64,000 nt of DNA from Erwinia typographi. Lineage in GTDB: Bacteria; Pseudomonadota; Gammaproteobacteria; Enterobacterales; Enterobacteriaceae. The notes below the pieces were generated by a model that was not told the origin of the DNA, did no database searches, and saw nothing but the letters and a program-made list of their open reading frames with translations. Both the position numbers and the translations under genes were made by a program. Numbering within the stretch: the stretch's first letter is position 1; each line of letters begins with the position of its first letter. Positions 28,315 through 37,248 of this stretch are shown piece by piece. The stretch covers positions 62,001 through 126,000 of the forward strand of contig NZ_JRUQ01000006.1 of NCBI RefSeq assembly GCF_000773975.1, read 5' to 3'.

Positions 28315-29898
28315 CTATACCTCGTAATCAGGTTCTTCCGCTATCGCCATCGGCGCGATCTGCACCTTCTGCACCCGGTGGCTTTCTACCTGCAGGACGC
28401 GGAACAGAAAATCGCCAATCTGAATCTCTTCCCCTTCCTGCGGCACGCGCTGCGTGTGTTCCATCAGCAGCCCGGCCAGCGTGTGGTAGTCCCGCTTTTC
28501 ATTCAGCGGCAGTTCCAGATACATCACCAGATCATCCAGCGGCATGTGGCCATTCGCCGTCCAGCTGCCGTCGGCGTTTTGTTGAATATCGTAACGGGGA
28601 TCGATCGCTTCCCCCTCGTTTGGCAGGTTGCCAGCGATGGTTTCCATTACGTCGCTCAGCGTCACCACGCCCTCCACCGAACCAAACTCATCAACGACGA
28701 AGGCAAAATGAGTGCGCGCGGAGCGAAACTGCTCTAGCGCCGGCAGCAGGGCTAACTGCTCCGGGAAGACCAACGGTTGGCGGACCAGTGCGCGAATGTC
28801 CAGGCTGTCGCCGTGCAGGGACTGCTTAAGCAAATCAATGACGTGAACAACGCCCAGCGGGTCGTCGCTGTTATCGGTCACTACGATCCGCGTATGCTGA
28901 TTAATATCGAGAAGGGCCATGATTTTTTCCGGTGATTCGCTAAGGTCAACCTGCTCCACATCATGGCGTGAAGTCATGATACTGCTGACGGTGCGCTGGC
29001 CCATTCTCAGCACCCGGGCAATCATCATGCGCTCCTGCTTATTGAAGATGGCCTGGCTTTCAATATTGTCAGCCACCAGAGAGGAGGTTTGCGCATCAAG
29101 CTCCGCCTGCTCACTATGGCCGCGCAGTAAGCGCAACACCGCCTCCGCCGTTCTTTTACGCAACGGTGATTTGGCATGTAGGAAGCGGCGGCGATTATAC
29201 TGCGCCAGCTGATTCAACCCCTCAATCAGTACCGAAAAGCCAATCGCGGCATAAAGATAACCCTTAGGAATGTGATAACCGAAGCCATCTGCAACCAGGC
29301 TGAAGCCAATCATCAGCAGGAAGCTCAGGCAGAGAATCACTATGGTCGGGTGCTCGTTCACAAACCGCGTTAAAGGCTTACTGGCGAGCAGCATCAGGAA
29401 AATGGCCACCACCACCGCCGCCATCATTACTGGCAGATGGTCTACCATGCCGACGGCGGTAATCACCGAGTCCAGCGAAAATACCGCATCCAGCACCACT
29501 ATCTGAGCCACTACCGGCCAAAATTTAGCCCCGCGCTTTTGCGGATGTTCGTCTTCGTCCTTGCCTTCCAGCCGCTCATTCAATTCCATTGTGGCTTTGA
29601 ACAGAAGAAAGACGCCGCCAACCAGCATAATGAGATCGCGTGCGCTGAAGGGGTGACCGCCAGCAGAGAAGAGCGGAGCTGTCAGGGATGAAAGCCACGA
29701 AATAGAGGCCAGCAGCAGCAGTCGCATAACCAGCGCCAGCAATAGACCCGTAACGCGCGCGCGGTCGCGCAGGGCGGGGGGCAGTTTTTCCGCCAGAATG
29801 GCAATAAAGACAAGGTTATCAATGCCCAGGACCAGTTCCAGGACGATCAGCGTGACAAGACCGGCCCAGATAGACGGATCGGCGATCCATTCGAACAT
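28315..29898 (-). CDS. yegH: TerC/CBS/CorC-domain inner-membrane protein YegH
   Basis: This 527-residue protein has a TerC-type membrane domain with about seven helices (residues 1-235; [16 protein letters not shown] and [16 protein letters not shown] carry the acidic membrane motifs), a pair of CBS domains (about 300-420) and a CorC/HlyC C-terminal domain (about 435-515). TerC proteins are linked to metal, chiefly manganese, export. YegH's own role is unproved. It is the last backbone gene before the EPS locus and is transcribed away from it. Confidence 0.92.
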   Translation of the reverse strand: MFEWIADPSIWAGLVTLIVLELVLGIDNLVFIAILAEKLPPALRDRARVTGLLLALVMRLLLLASISWLSSLTAPLFSAGGHPFSARDLIMLVGGVFLLFKATMELNERLEGKDEDEHPQKRGAKFWPVVAQIVVLDAVFSLDSVITAVGMVDHLPVMMAAVVVAIFLMLLASKPLTRFVNEHPTIVILCLSFLLMIGFSLVADGFGYHIPKGYLYAAIGFSVLIEGLNQLAQYNRRRFLHAKSPLRKRTAEAVLRLLRGHSEQAELDAQTSSLVADNIESQAIFNKQERMMIARVLRMGQRTVSSIMTSRHDVEQVDLSESPEKIMALLDINQHTRIVVTDNSDDPLGVVHVIDLLKQSLHGDSLDIRALVRQPLVFPEQLALLPALEQFRSARTHFAFVVDEFGSVEGVVTLSDVMETIAGNLPNEGEAIDPRYDIQQNADGSWTANGHMPLDDLVMYLELPLNEKRDYHTLAGLLMEHTQRVPQEGEEIQIGDFLFRVLQVESHRVQKVQIAPMAIAEEPDYEV

Positions 29899-30137
29899 TG
29901 CGTACTCACCTGCGAGAATTTAAAGAAGAGCTTTGATGATAGTGAATCGGATGCAATACAACAAATATTCAGAACAGAAGTGGGGAAGTGAAGGTCAGTT
30001 TATAGCCACATGAGGGATAATTGACAAATGAAATTACTCAGAAGAATCCAGTCTATATCCGTACCGACGTTTTCAAGACTATTCGCATAGGTCACCCTGA
30101 TGAATTGAGTGATACTTAACGGCTGATGGCAATCCGT

Positions 30138-30151
30138 AAGGATTAATCTTA
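30138..30151 (-). promoter_or_regulatory. RcsAB box candidate upstream of amsG
   Basis: The minus strand reads TAAGATTAATCCTT, 11 of 14 matches to the RcsAB consensus TAAGAATATTCCTA. It lies about 565 nt before the amsG start codon. As I recall, the RcsA/RcsB site of Erwinia amylovora amsG was mapped to roughly the same distance (500-580 nt upstream), which supports the call. Confidence 0.6.
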
Positions 30152-30262
30152 TCCAGATCGAATTAATCTGAATTTCATCAGGAGAAAAGAGGGCATCAAG
30201 GCTATGGGCTGCGAAGAGAGGTAGTCTTAATCCTAAAAGCCAGCGTACGGGAAGGCGACCTC

Positions 30263-30290
30263 TTGTAAACAGGCCAGTTATAACTAGTAT
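30263..30290 (+). promoter_or_regulatory. Candidate sigma-70 promoter of the EPS operon
   Basis: TTGTAA (30263-30268) and TAGTAT (30285-30290) are separated by 16 nt, 118 nt downstream of the RcsAB-like box and 157 nt upstream of JUMPstart. Alternative -10 readings (TATAAC, TATAGC) overlap it. The assignment is by consensus only. Confidence 0.35.
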
Positions 30291-30446
30291 AGCAACGTGT
30301 TAGTAAATGTCTGCGTTAATGATGCTGGTTAGCGTAGTAATGGTGTCTGAATGTCCATTTTTGTGAACAGCGACACGTTAAGGAGACAAACACGTTAGCC
30401 TGCGCCTGGAGAGGACAGGATAAAAACAACAAGGTAAAGCAGCGAT

Positions 30447-30485
30447 ACAGCACATTGGCAGCTACAAGCCAGGGGCGGTAGCGTG
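30447..30485 (+). promoter_or_regulatory. JUMPstart element with ops (RfaH recruitment site), EPS operon
   Basis: The sequence contains GGCAGCTACAAGCCAGG followed by the ops element GGCGGTAGCGTG at 30474-30485. RfaH binds ops in the paused elongation complex and suppresses termination across long surface-polysaccharide operons. The copy at 51537-51575 shares nearly all of its 3' half. It predicts that the whole operon from amsG is RfaH-dependent. Confidence 0.92.
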
Positions 30486-30709
30486 TTTAGCCGGGGACAA
30501 CAGCCTGACCGAACTGCTGAAATATTACTCGCGTTGTTGTTGATTTTACATGTCAATTCTCTTACCGCATTGCCAGCTACAATGACTTTTTATACGGCTC
30601 CCAAATACGTTTCCTGTGTAATAAATGACGTGAATAAAAACACGAAATCATTTTCAGTGGTGGAAATAAATAAATCACAGGCTTCCGAAGAAAAAATTAA
30701 GAGTTAACT

Positions 30710-32143
30710 ATGCGCGATATAGAGTTTACCATTAAAGGATTGTTAATTAAGCTGTCACTGGCTCTTTCTGATCTTATCTTATTTAACGCCTCTTTGTTTG
30801 TTGCGGTGCTGTTGTTGAATGCATTGCCCGGTAATATTCTGGGTGACATTTCAGCACAGTCGCTGCAATTAAAAATAGCGACACATATCATCCTTTCTGT
30901 GGTATGCGTTTTTTGGTTCTGGGTGCGTCAGCGCCATTATACCTATCGCAAGCCATTCTGGTTCGAACTAAAAGAAATCTTCAGAACCATCCTGATATTT
31001 TCCGTTATCGACCTGTCGATTACCGCTCTGTCTAAAGGGGAGATGTCCCGCTGGATTTGGGTTATGACCTGGCTTCTGGCGCTGATATTTATTCCCGTTG
31101 GTCGCGCCGTAGTGAAGCGTATTCTTAACCATATCGGTTTGTGGAAAAGGCAGTCGATCATTATCGGTAGCGGTAAAAATGCTGAGGAAGCCTACCTGGC
31201 GCTGCAAAGTGAAGAGGTGATGGGGTTTGACGTTGTGGCATTCTACGATGTTGATGGCACTACGCCAGCGCCTGCCTTATTTGGCATTCCGGTTATCCGT
31301 GAGGAAACGCCGCTGTGGCACCTGGTGAATGGCGATACCCAGTTTATCGTCGCCGTCGAATATGAGCAGAGCCAATATCGCGATTTGTGGTTAAAAAATC
31401 TGGCAAAACACAACTGCCGCTCCGTTTCCGTGATACCTTCACTGCGTGGCGTTCCGCTTTATGGCACTGATATGGCCTATATCTTCAGCCATGAGGTGAT
31501 GATTCTGCGAGTCAGCAATAATCTGGCGAAACGGACCTCCCGTTTCCTGAAGCGCACTTTTGATATTGTTGGCGCGCTGAGCATTATCATCATGCTGATG
31601 CCGGCGCTGGCTGCGCTGATCTTTATGGTTGCCCGTGATGGCGGTAGCCCAATTTATGGTCATGAGCGCGTCGGCAGGAACGGCCGTAAGTTCAAATGCC
31701 TGAAGCTCCGCTCTATGGTCGTTAATTCACAAGAAGTGCTGGAGGAGGTTCTGCGTACCGACCCGGCTGCCCGCGAAGAATGGGATAAAGACTTCAAATT
31801 AAAAAACGATCCGCGTATCACCCGTGTTGGGCACTTCATTCGTAAAACAAGTCTTGATGAACTCCCGCAGCTGTGGAACGTTGTGCGCGGGGAGATGAGC
31901 CTGGTCGGCCCGCGTCCGGTTATCGAAGATGAACTGGAGCGTTATGCCGGTGACGTGGATTACTACTATATGGCTAAGCCGGGTATGACCGGTCTGTGGC
32001 AGGTCAGCGGCCGTAATGATGTGGATTACGAAACTCGTGTTTACTTTGACTCATGGTATGTAAAAAACTGGTCACTGTGGAACGATATTGCCATTCTTTT
32101 CAAAACGGTTGGGGTGGTTTTGAAACGCGATGGCGCTTATTGA
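30710..32143 (+). CDS. amsG: Undecaprenyl-phosphate sugar phosphotransferase (WbaP/AmsG type)
   Basis: This 477-residue polyisoprenyl-phosphate hexose-1-phosphate transferase starts EPS repeat assembly by moving a sugar phosphate, galactose-1-P in amylovoran and stewartan systems, from UDP-sugar to undecaprenyl phosphate. About five N-terminal hydrophobic segments (to about residue 135) precede a soluble linker. The catalytic C-terminal domain has KRTFDIVGALSIII, LKLRSMVVNSQEVL, KTSLDELPQLWNVV and the highly conserved SLVGPRPV. As first gene after JUMPstart it occupies the amsG/wceG position. WcaJ-like glucose transferases share the fold, so galactose specificity is inferred from context. Confidence 0.9.
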   Translation: MRDIEFTIKGLLIKLSLALSDLILFNASLFVAVLLLNALPGNILGDISAQSLQLKIATHIILSVVCVFWFWVRQRHYTYRKPFWFELKEIFRTILIFSVIDLSITALSKGEMSRWIWVMTWLLALIFIPVGRAVVKRILNHIGLWKRQSIIIGSGKNAEEAYLALQSEEVMGFDVVAFYDVDGTTPAPALFGIPVIREETPLWHLVNGDTQFIVAVEYEQSQYRDLWLKNLAKHNCRSVSVIPSLRGVPLYGTDMAYIFSHEVMILRVSNNLAKRTSRFLKRTFDIVGALSIIIMLMPALAALIFMVARDGGSPIYGHERVGRNGRKFKCLKLRSMVVNSQEVLEEVLRTDPAAREEWDKDFKLKNDPRITRVGHFIRKTSLDELPQLWNVVRGEMSLVGPRPVIEDELERYAGDVDYYYMAKPGMTGLWQVSGRNDVDYETRVYFDSWYVKNWSLWNDIAILFKTVGVVLKRDGAY

Positions 32144-32170
32144 TAGGTGGCTGTAGTCCTGTCAAAAAGG

Positions 32171-32192
32171 AGCGAACGCCCGTCGGTTCGCT
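32171..32192 (+). other. Short hairpin in the amsG-wza gap
   Basis: The 292-nt gap between amsG and wza contains a 7-bp stem (AGCGAAC / GTTCGCT, 8-nt loop) without a U-tract. I see no gene or clear promoter in the remainder. It may be a processing or RNA-stability element. Confidence 0.3.
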
Positions 32193-32435
32193 TCAAAATG
32201 AAAAGCGTCTTTTGACTGTTAACTGTCATTGACTTGCGAGCTAAACAAACTTTTTTTGACGAATGTTGAGCGTCGGCTTTAATCAAACCGGCAAGGCATA
32301 AAAAGGATAGGGAGTTGAAGATAATGACTGACAGTTACAGTGCTTGAAAAGTGGCATCCCCTGAATAATTTTGCATGACGCTACACAGCGGCGGACTCGC
32401 CACTATCAATCAAATTACTGATAGCGAAGAACCAG

Positions 32436-33569
32436 ATGATCACAATCAAAACGAAATTGATACCCCTGTTGGTATCGGCCACACTCCTCTCAGGATGCAC
32501 CATCGTTCCTGGAAGTACTGTTTCCACTTTTGGAAAAGATGTTATTAAGCAACAAGACAGCGACTTTGATATTGACAAGTACGTTAACGTTTTTCCAATG
32601 ACGCCGGCTCTGGTTGAGCAAATGCGAGTTAAGCCGGTGGTAGCTCAGCCGAATCCGCAGTTGCAGACTGAGTTACAGACTTATGAGTACCGTATTGGGG
32701 TAGGGGACGTGTTGACTGTGACCGTTTGGGATCACCCGGAACTGACTACGCCAGCTGGCCAGTATCGCAGCGCCAGCGATACCGGTAACTGGGTACATTC
32801 TGACGGCACGATCTTCTATCCTTACATTGGGCGTGTCCGGGTTGCAGGCCGTACCGTGCAGGAAGTTCGTAGTGAAATTTCTAATCGTCTGGCTCAGTTC
32901 ATCGAAAGTCCGCAGGTTGACGTCAGCGTGGCTTCGTTCAAATCGCAGAAAGCGTACGTAACCGGAGAGGTGACCACCTCTGGTCAACAGCCGATTACTA
33001 ACGTTCCTCTGACTATCCTTGATGCCGTTAACGCCGCTGGTGGTCTGACTGCAAACGCCGACTGGCGTAATGTGGTGCTGACGCACAACGGTAAAGAAAT
33101 GCCTATCTCACTTCAGGCACTGATGCAAAATGGCGACCTGTCTCAAAACCATCTGCTTTATCCAGGCGACATTCTCTACGTTCCGCGCAATGACGATCTC
33201 AAAATCTTTGTGATGGGCGAAGTGAAACAGCCTGCCACCATGAAAATGGACCGCAGTGGCATGACGCTGGCGGAAGCGCTGGGCAACTCGCAGGGTATGG
33301 ACCAGACCTCCTCCGATGCTACCGGGGTGTTCGTCATTCGCCAGATTAAAGGGACTAATCGCCAGAAGATTGCGAATATTTATCAGCTGAATACTAAAGA
33401 CGCTTCGGCGATGGTGATGGGTACGGAATTCCAGCTGCAGCCTTACGATATCGTCTACGTCACGGCTACACCTCTGGCGCGTTGGAATCGTGTCATTTCT
33501 CAACTGGTACCAACCATCAGTGGCCTCTACGACGCAACGCGTAACGTTCAGGTTATTCATAACTGGTAA
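32436..33569 (+). CDS. wza: Outer-membrane polysaccharide export lipoprotein Wza (AmsH)
   Basis: This 377-residue lipoprotein forms the octameric outer-membrane channel through which EPS leaves the cell. The signal peptide ends in the lipobox LLSGC, giving an acylated Cys at residue 21. A polysaccharide-export (PES) domain ([18 protein letters not shown]) and SLBB repeats (VYVTGEV-like blocks at about 165 and 265) follow. The C-terminal amphipathic helix region includes [19 protein letters not shown]. Length equals that of group 1 capsule Wza proteins. It is 14 nt from wzb. Confidence 0.95.
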   Translation: MITIKTKLIPLLVSATLLSGCTIVPGSTVSTFGKDVIKQQDSDFDIDKYVNVFPMTPALVEQMRVKPVVAQPNPQLQTELQTYEYRIGVGDVLTVTVWDHPELTTPAGQYRSASDTGNWVHSDGTIFYPYIGRVRVAGRTVQEVRSEISNRLAQFIESPQVDVSVASFKSQKAYVTGEVTTSGQQPITNVPLTILDAVNAAGGLTANADWRNVVLTHNGKEMPISLQALMQNGDLSQNHLLYPGDILYVPRNDDLKIFVMGEVKQPATMKMDRSGMTLAEALGNSQGMDQTSSDATGVFVIRQIKGTNRQKIANIYQLNTKDASAMVMGTEFQLQPYDIVYVTATPLARWNRVISQLVPTISGLYDATRNVQVIHNW

Positions 33570-33583
33570 TACCGGGGAACATT

Positions 33584-34018
33584 ATGATTAATTCAATCCT
33601 GGTGGTCTGTGTTGGAAACATTTGCCGCTCTCCTACTGGGGAGCGGTTGCTCAAATCGTTGCTGCCAGAAAAAGAAATCGCTTCAGCCGGGCTCGGTGCC
33701 TTGGCAGGAGAGGCAGCCGATGAGACAGCAAGCAGCGTGGCCGACGTTCACGGCGTTTCGCTGGCGGGCCATATCGCCCGACAGCTGACGTCGGACATGT
33801 GCCGGGATTACGATCTGATCCTGGTGATGGAAAAGAAACATGTCGATCTGGTCAACCGCATCAACCCTTCCGTACGTGGCAAGACCATGCTATTCGGCCA
33901 CTGGCTCAACCAACAGGAAATAGCGGATCCTTACAAGAAAAGCCGCGATGCCTTTGAAGCCGTGTACGGAATACTCGAAAACGCTGCCCAGAAATGGGTC
34001 AACGCATTAAGCCGATAG
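33584..34018 (+). CDS. wzb: Low-molecular-weight protein tyrosine phosphatase Wzb (AmsI)
   Basis: This 144-residue cytoplasmic phosphatase dephosphorylates the tyrosine kinase Wzc. The catalytic P-loop is VCVGNICRSPTGE near residue 8, with Cys and Arg of CX5R(S/T) in place, and the general-acid aspartate is in ADPYKK near residue 110. Cycling of Wzc phosphorylation is needed for high-molecular-weight EPS. Confidence 0.95.
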   Translation: MINSILVVCVGNICRSPTGERLLKSLLPEKEIASAGLGALAGEAADETASSVADVHGVSLAGHIARQLTSDMCRDYDLILVMEKKHVDLVNRINPSVRGKTMLFGHWLNQQEIADPYKKSRDAFEAVYGILENAAQKWVNALSR

Positions 34019-34030
34019 TTGAGAATATTC

Positions 34031-36208
34031 ATGAATATAAAAAGTAAGGCACCGTCATTACCGAAAGAGGAATCTAACGGATTAGATTTTGCGCATCTTG
34101 TTGGGCAGCTGATAGACCATCGTTGGGTTATTATGGCTGTTACCGCACTATTTATGCTCGTCGGGACGCTCTATGCATTATTTGCCACTCCTATCTACAG
34201 TGCGGACGCATTAGTTCAGGTCGAGCAGAGAAATCCAAATACTGTCTTAAGTGACCTTAGCGAAATGCTTCCGGGGATGACGCCACAGTCTGATACGGAA
34301 ATCGAACTGATTGAATCTCGCATGGTTATTGGGAAAACCGTCAGTGATTTGGGTCTGGATACGATTGTGCAGCAGGACTATATGCCGGTTATTGGTCAGG
34401 GACTGGCCCGGATCTTGGGTAATAAACCGTCAAATATCGCCGTCTCTCGTCTGGATATCCCCCTCACCTGGGATAAGCGTACTATCGGCCTCGAGATTAA
34501 CGATGCACAATCCTATACCGTCACGCGTGATGGTGATGAAATATTTAAAGGAAAAGTTGGACAATTTGAGCAGCATGATGGCGTGAGTATTCTCGTCAGC
34601 GGTACTAATGCGGAAAAGGGAACCAGTTTCACCATTACCAAACTCAGCGATCTCCAGGCGATTCAGATGGTGCTGGGTAATCTGGTTGTTGCGGATAAAG
34701 GTAAAGATACCGGCGTGTTGGGTATGACCTATACCGGCGAAGACCCGATATTGATCAGCAAGGTGCTTAATCAGATAGCCAATAACTATCTGCTGCAAAA
34801 TGTGCAGCGCAAGTCTGAAGAAGCCGAAAAGAGCCTTGAGTTCCTGAAAGTTCAGTTACCGCAGGTGCGGAATAATCTGGACGTTGCCGAAGACAAACTC
34901 AATAAGTTCCGCCGTGAGAACGAATCGGTGGATATGTCTCTGGAAGCGAAATCTGCTCTGGATTCATCGGTAAGCGTGCAGAGCCAGTTAAATGAACTGA
35001 CTTTTAAAGAAGCAGAAGTGTCACAGCTGTTTACTAAAGATCACCCAACTTATCGCGCATTGTTAGAAAAACGTAAAACGTTGGAAGATGAACAGGACAA
35101 GCTGAACAAGAAAATAGCTGGTATGCCGCAAACCCAGCAGGTGATTTTACGTCTGACCCGTGATGTCCAGGCAGGTCAGGAAATCTATATGCAGTTGCTT
35201 AACCGTCAGCAAGAGCTGGGTATCAGTAAAGCAAGTACGGTGGGTGATGTCCGCATTGTTGACCGGGCAGAAACGGCCGGTATGCCCGTGCAGCCTAAAA
35301 AACTGCTGATTCTGCTGGCAAGCCTGGTGGCTGGTTTCATCCTGGCCGTCGGGGGAGTACTGGTGAAAGCGCTGTTCCATCACGGTATCGAAACTCCGGA
35401 TCAGCTGGAAGAGTTGGGCATGAACGTTTATGCCAGCGTGCCGCTGTCAGAATGGCAACGTAAGAAAGACACTGAAGCATTGGCGCGACGGGGCAAAAGC
35501 AAAGCGAATCCCAATAACTCTCTGCTGGCATTGGGCAATCCTACGGACCTGTCAATTGAAGCGATTCGTAGTTTGCGCACCAGTCTGCACTTCGCCATGA
35601 TGGAAACAAAAAATAACGTACTGATGATTAGCGGAGCGAGTCCAGGCATTGGTAAAACGTTTATCTGTTCTAACCTTGCCACGTTGGTGGCGAAAGCCGG
35701 ACAACGAGTGCTGTTTATCGATGGGGATATGCGTCGTGGCTATACGCATGAACTGTTGGGAGCAGATAACACTGTAGGTCTGTCAAGCGTGCTGTCGGGT
35801 AAAGCAGAAATAGGGCCAGGTTTGATTCAGAAGGGTGAATACGGCTTTGACTTCGTGCCACGCGGTCAGGTGCCACCGAATCCTTCCGAGTTGCTGATGC
35901 ATCCACGTATGGAGCAGCTTCTTGCCTGGGCTACTCAAAACTATGATCTGGTGCTGATTGATACGCCTCCAATTCTGGCTGTTACCGATGCGGCTATTAT
36001 TGGTAAGCTGGTGGGCACATCATTGCTGGTCGCACGCTTTGAAGCTAACACTGTTAAAGAAGTCGAGATCAGCTACAAACGTTTTGCGCAGAATGGTACT
36101 GATATTAAAGGCGTAATACTCAATGCCGTTGTACGAAAAGCAGCAAATTCATACGGTTATGGCTACGATTATTATGACTATAAGTACACTAAAGATATAA
36201 ATAGTTGA
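34031..36208 (+). CDS. wzc: Tyrosine-protein kinase / chain-length regulator Wzc (AmsA)
   Basis: This 725-residue inner-membrane BY-kinase regulates polymer length and export with Wza. It has an N-terminal Wzz domain with the first helix at about residues 35-55, a long periplasmic coiled region, a second helix near 430-450 and a cytoplasmic kinase. The kinase has Walker A ISGASPGIGKT, Walker A' LFIDGDMRRG and Walker B LVLIDTPP. The C-terminal tail is a tyrosine cluster (seven Tyr in YGYGYDYYDYKY and the residue before it onward) for autophosphorylation. I use the ATG at 34031 rather than an upstream TTG. A strong hairpin follows 12 nt after the stop. Confidence 0.95.
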   Translation: MNIKSKAPSLPKEESNGLDFAHLVGQLIDHRWVIMAVTALFMLVGTLYALFATPIYSADALVQVEQRNPNTVLSDLSEMLPGMTPQSDTEIELIESRMVIGKTVSDLGLDTIVQQDYMPVIGQGLARILGNKPSNIAVSRLDIPLTWDKRTIGLEINDAQSYTVTRDGDEIFKGKVGQFEQHDGVSILVSGTNAEKGTSFTITKLSDLQAIQMVLGNLVVADKGKDTGVLGMTYTGEDPILISKVLNQIANNYLLQNVQRKSEEAEKSLEFLKVQLPQVRNNLDVAEDKLNKFRRENESVDMSLEAKSALDSSVSVQSQLNELTFKEAEVSQLFTKDHPTYRALLEKRKTLEDEQDKLNKKIAGMPQTQQVILRLTRDVQAGQEIYMQLLNRQQELGISKASTVGDVRIVDRAETAGMPVQPKKLLILLASLVAGFILAVGGVLVKALFHHGIETPDQLEELGMNVYASVPLSEWQRKKDTEALARRGKSKANPNNSLLALGNPTDLSIEAIRSLRTSLHFAMMETKNNVLMISGASPGIGKTFICSNLATLVAKAGQRVLFIDGDMRRGYTHELLGADNTVGLSSVLSGKAEIGPGLIQKGEYGFDFVPRGQVPPNPSELLMHPRMEQLLAWATQNYDLVLIDTPPILAVTDAAIIGKLVGTSLLVARFEANTVKEVEISYKRFAQNGTDIKGVILNAVVRKAANSYGYGYDYYDYKYTKDINS

Positions 36209-36220
36209 TTTAGTGTTCGC

Positions 36221-36263
36221 GGGGGGACTTTTCATCGAAGATGGAAGGTTCCCTTAAAATTTT
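36221..36263 (+). terminator. Strong stem-loop after wzc, probable attenuator
   Basis: Positions 36221-36236 can pair with 36240-36255 around a GAA loop, 16 consecutive pairs counting G-U, followed by AAAATTTT. It begins 12 nt past the wzc stop and 49 nt ahead of the next gene's ATG. In E. coli group 1 capsule loci a stem-loop at the same place, just after wzc, lets most transcripts end there unless antiterminated. Confidence 0.72.
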
Positions 36264-36311
36264 CAGCGTTAAATCCGCTTCCATTGCGGCGGTATAAAAG
36301 GTGCCTGGGAA

Positions 36312-37217
36312 ATGAAGGACATTCGCTTTTCAATCGTAATTCCGGCATACAACGCATCAAAATCGATCGTGAAGACACTCGATTGTGTGGCTGCGCAAAC
36401 CTACCAGAATTTTGAAGTGATAATTATTGATGACAAGTCGGCTGATGCGAATGAACTGGCTGCTATCGTTAAGGGTGAGCGGTACAGTCAGTTAAACATT
36501 ACGCTTGTGCTATCAGAGGATAAACTGAATGGCGCGGGTGCGCGTAATAAAGGCATTGAACTGGCGAGTGGAGATTACGTCAGTTTCCTTGATGCTGATG
36601 ATGACTGGCGACAGGATAAATTGCAGATTTGCGCCGAAAAAATTACTGCGCTCGAAGAACAGGGTAAAGAAAATTTTATTCTTTATAGTCAGGTCAATAT
36701 CTATGAAGACGATCGTTTCCTGAAAATCATGCCTGTTAAAGCTGTTGCCCCTGGCGAAAGCGTCGCGGAGTATCTTTTCGGATTGTATGGTTTTATTCAG
36801 ACCAGTACCATCGTACTCAAACGCGAGTATGCTGAAAAAATAAAATTTGATTCTCGCTACATTCGTCATCAGGATTATGACTTCTGCATTCGTGCTGATA
36901 AATTACATTTTGAATTCATTATGATTGCTGAACCACTGAGTAATTACTATATGGTGACTACGCACAACTCAAAACATAAAGGCGAGTCCGTTAAATACTC
37001 TTTCTTCTGGCTTGATAGCATGAAGCCATTCCTCACGCAGCGTGAGACGTATACTTATAAAGCATATAAATTACCTATTCGTTATAAAATGGATGGTCAA
37101 AAACTGCGTGCGTCATTAAGTTTTATGAGCTATTTCTTTCTGACCGACAGAACTAATCGTCATTACTTTATCGGGCGTCTGAAAGAGAAGGTTTACTCCC
37201 GTATTTTGGGACGATAA
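36312..37217 (+). CDS. amsB: GT2 glycosyltransferase, AmsB position
   Basis: This 301-residue GT-A fold glycosyltransferase, probably membrane-associated, adds a sugar to the lipid-linked EPS repeat. The N-terminal family 2 core reads FSIVIPAYNASKSI, then IIIDDKSAD, the GAGARNKGIELASG block and the metal-binding FLDADDDW. The acceptor half includes RHQDYDFCIRA, a typical ED-like acidic site. It is first after the wzc attenuator, as amsB is in Erwinia amylovora, so the symbol rests on order and family. Donor sugar is unknown. Confidence 0.75.
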   Translation: MKDIRFSIVIPAYNASKSIVKTLDCVAAQTYQNFEVIIIDDKSADANELAAIVKGERYSQLNITLVLSEDKLNGAGARNKGIELASGDYVSFLDADDDWRQDKLQICAEKITALEEQGKENFILYSQVNIYEDDRFLKIMPVKAVAPGESVAEYLFGLYGFIQTSTIVLKREYAEKIKFDSRYIRHQDYDFCIRADKLHFEFIMIAEPLSNYYMVTTHNSKHKGESVKYSFFWLDSMKPFLTQRETYTYKAYKLPIRYKMDGQKLRASLSFMSYFFLTDRTNRHYFIGRLKEKVYSRILGR

Positions 37218-37248
37218 TCTCAAAACAATAATAAAAGGCAGATATGTA

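Larger units (their letters stand above)
29899..30709 (+). promoter_or_regulatory. 811-nt regulatory region upstream of amsG
   Basis: No convincing gene lies in this stretch. It holds, in order, the yegH promoter side, an RcsAB-like box (30138-30151), a weaker similar box (30222-30235), a candidate sigma-70 promoter (30263-30290), a JUMPstart element ending in ops (30447-30485), and a leader of about 225 nt before amsG. A GTG-initiated 74-codon frame in the leader lacks a ribosome binding site and is not called. Confidence 0.7.

Noticed and set aside
30483-30707. 74-codon frame starting at a GTG inside the ops element and ending 2 nt before amsG
   Set aside because: No ribosome binding site, start codon embedded in a conserved regulatory element, no recognisable protein similarity. 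Better read as untranslated JUMPstart leader.
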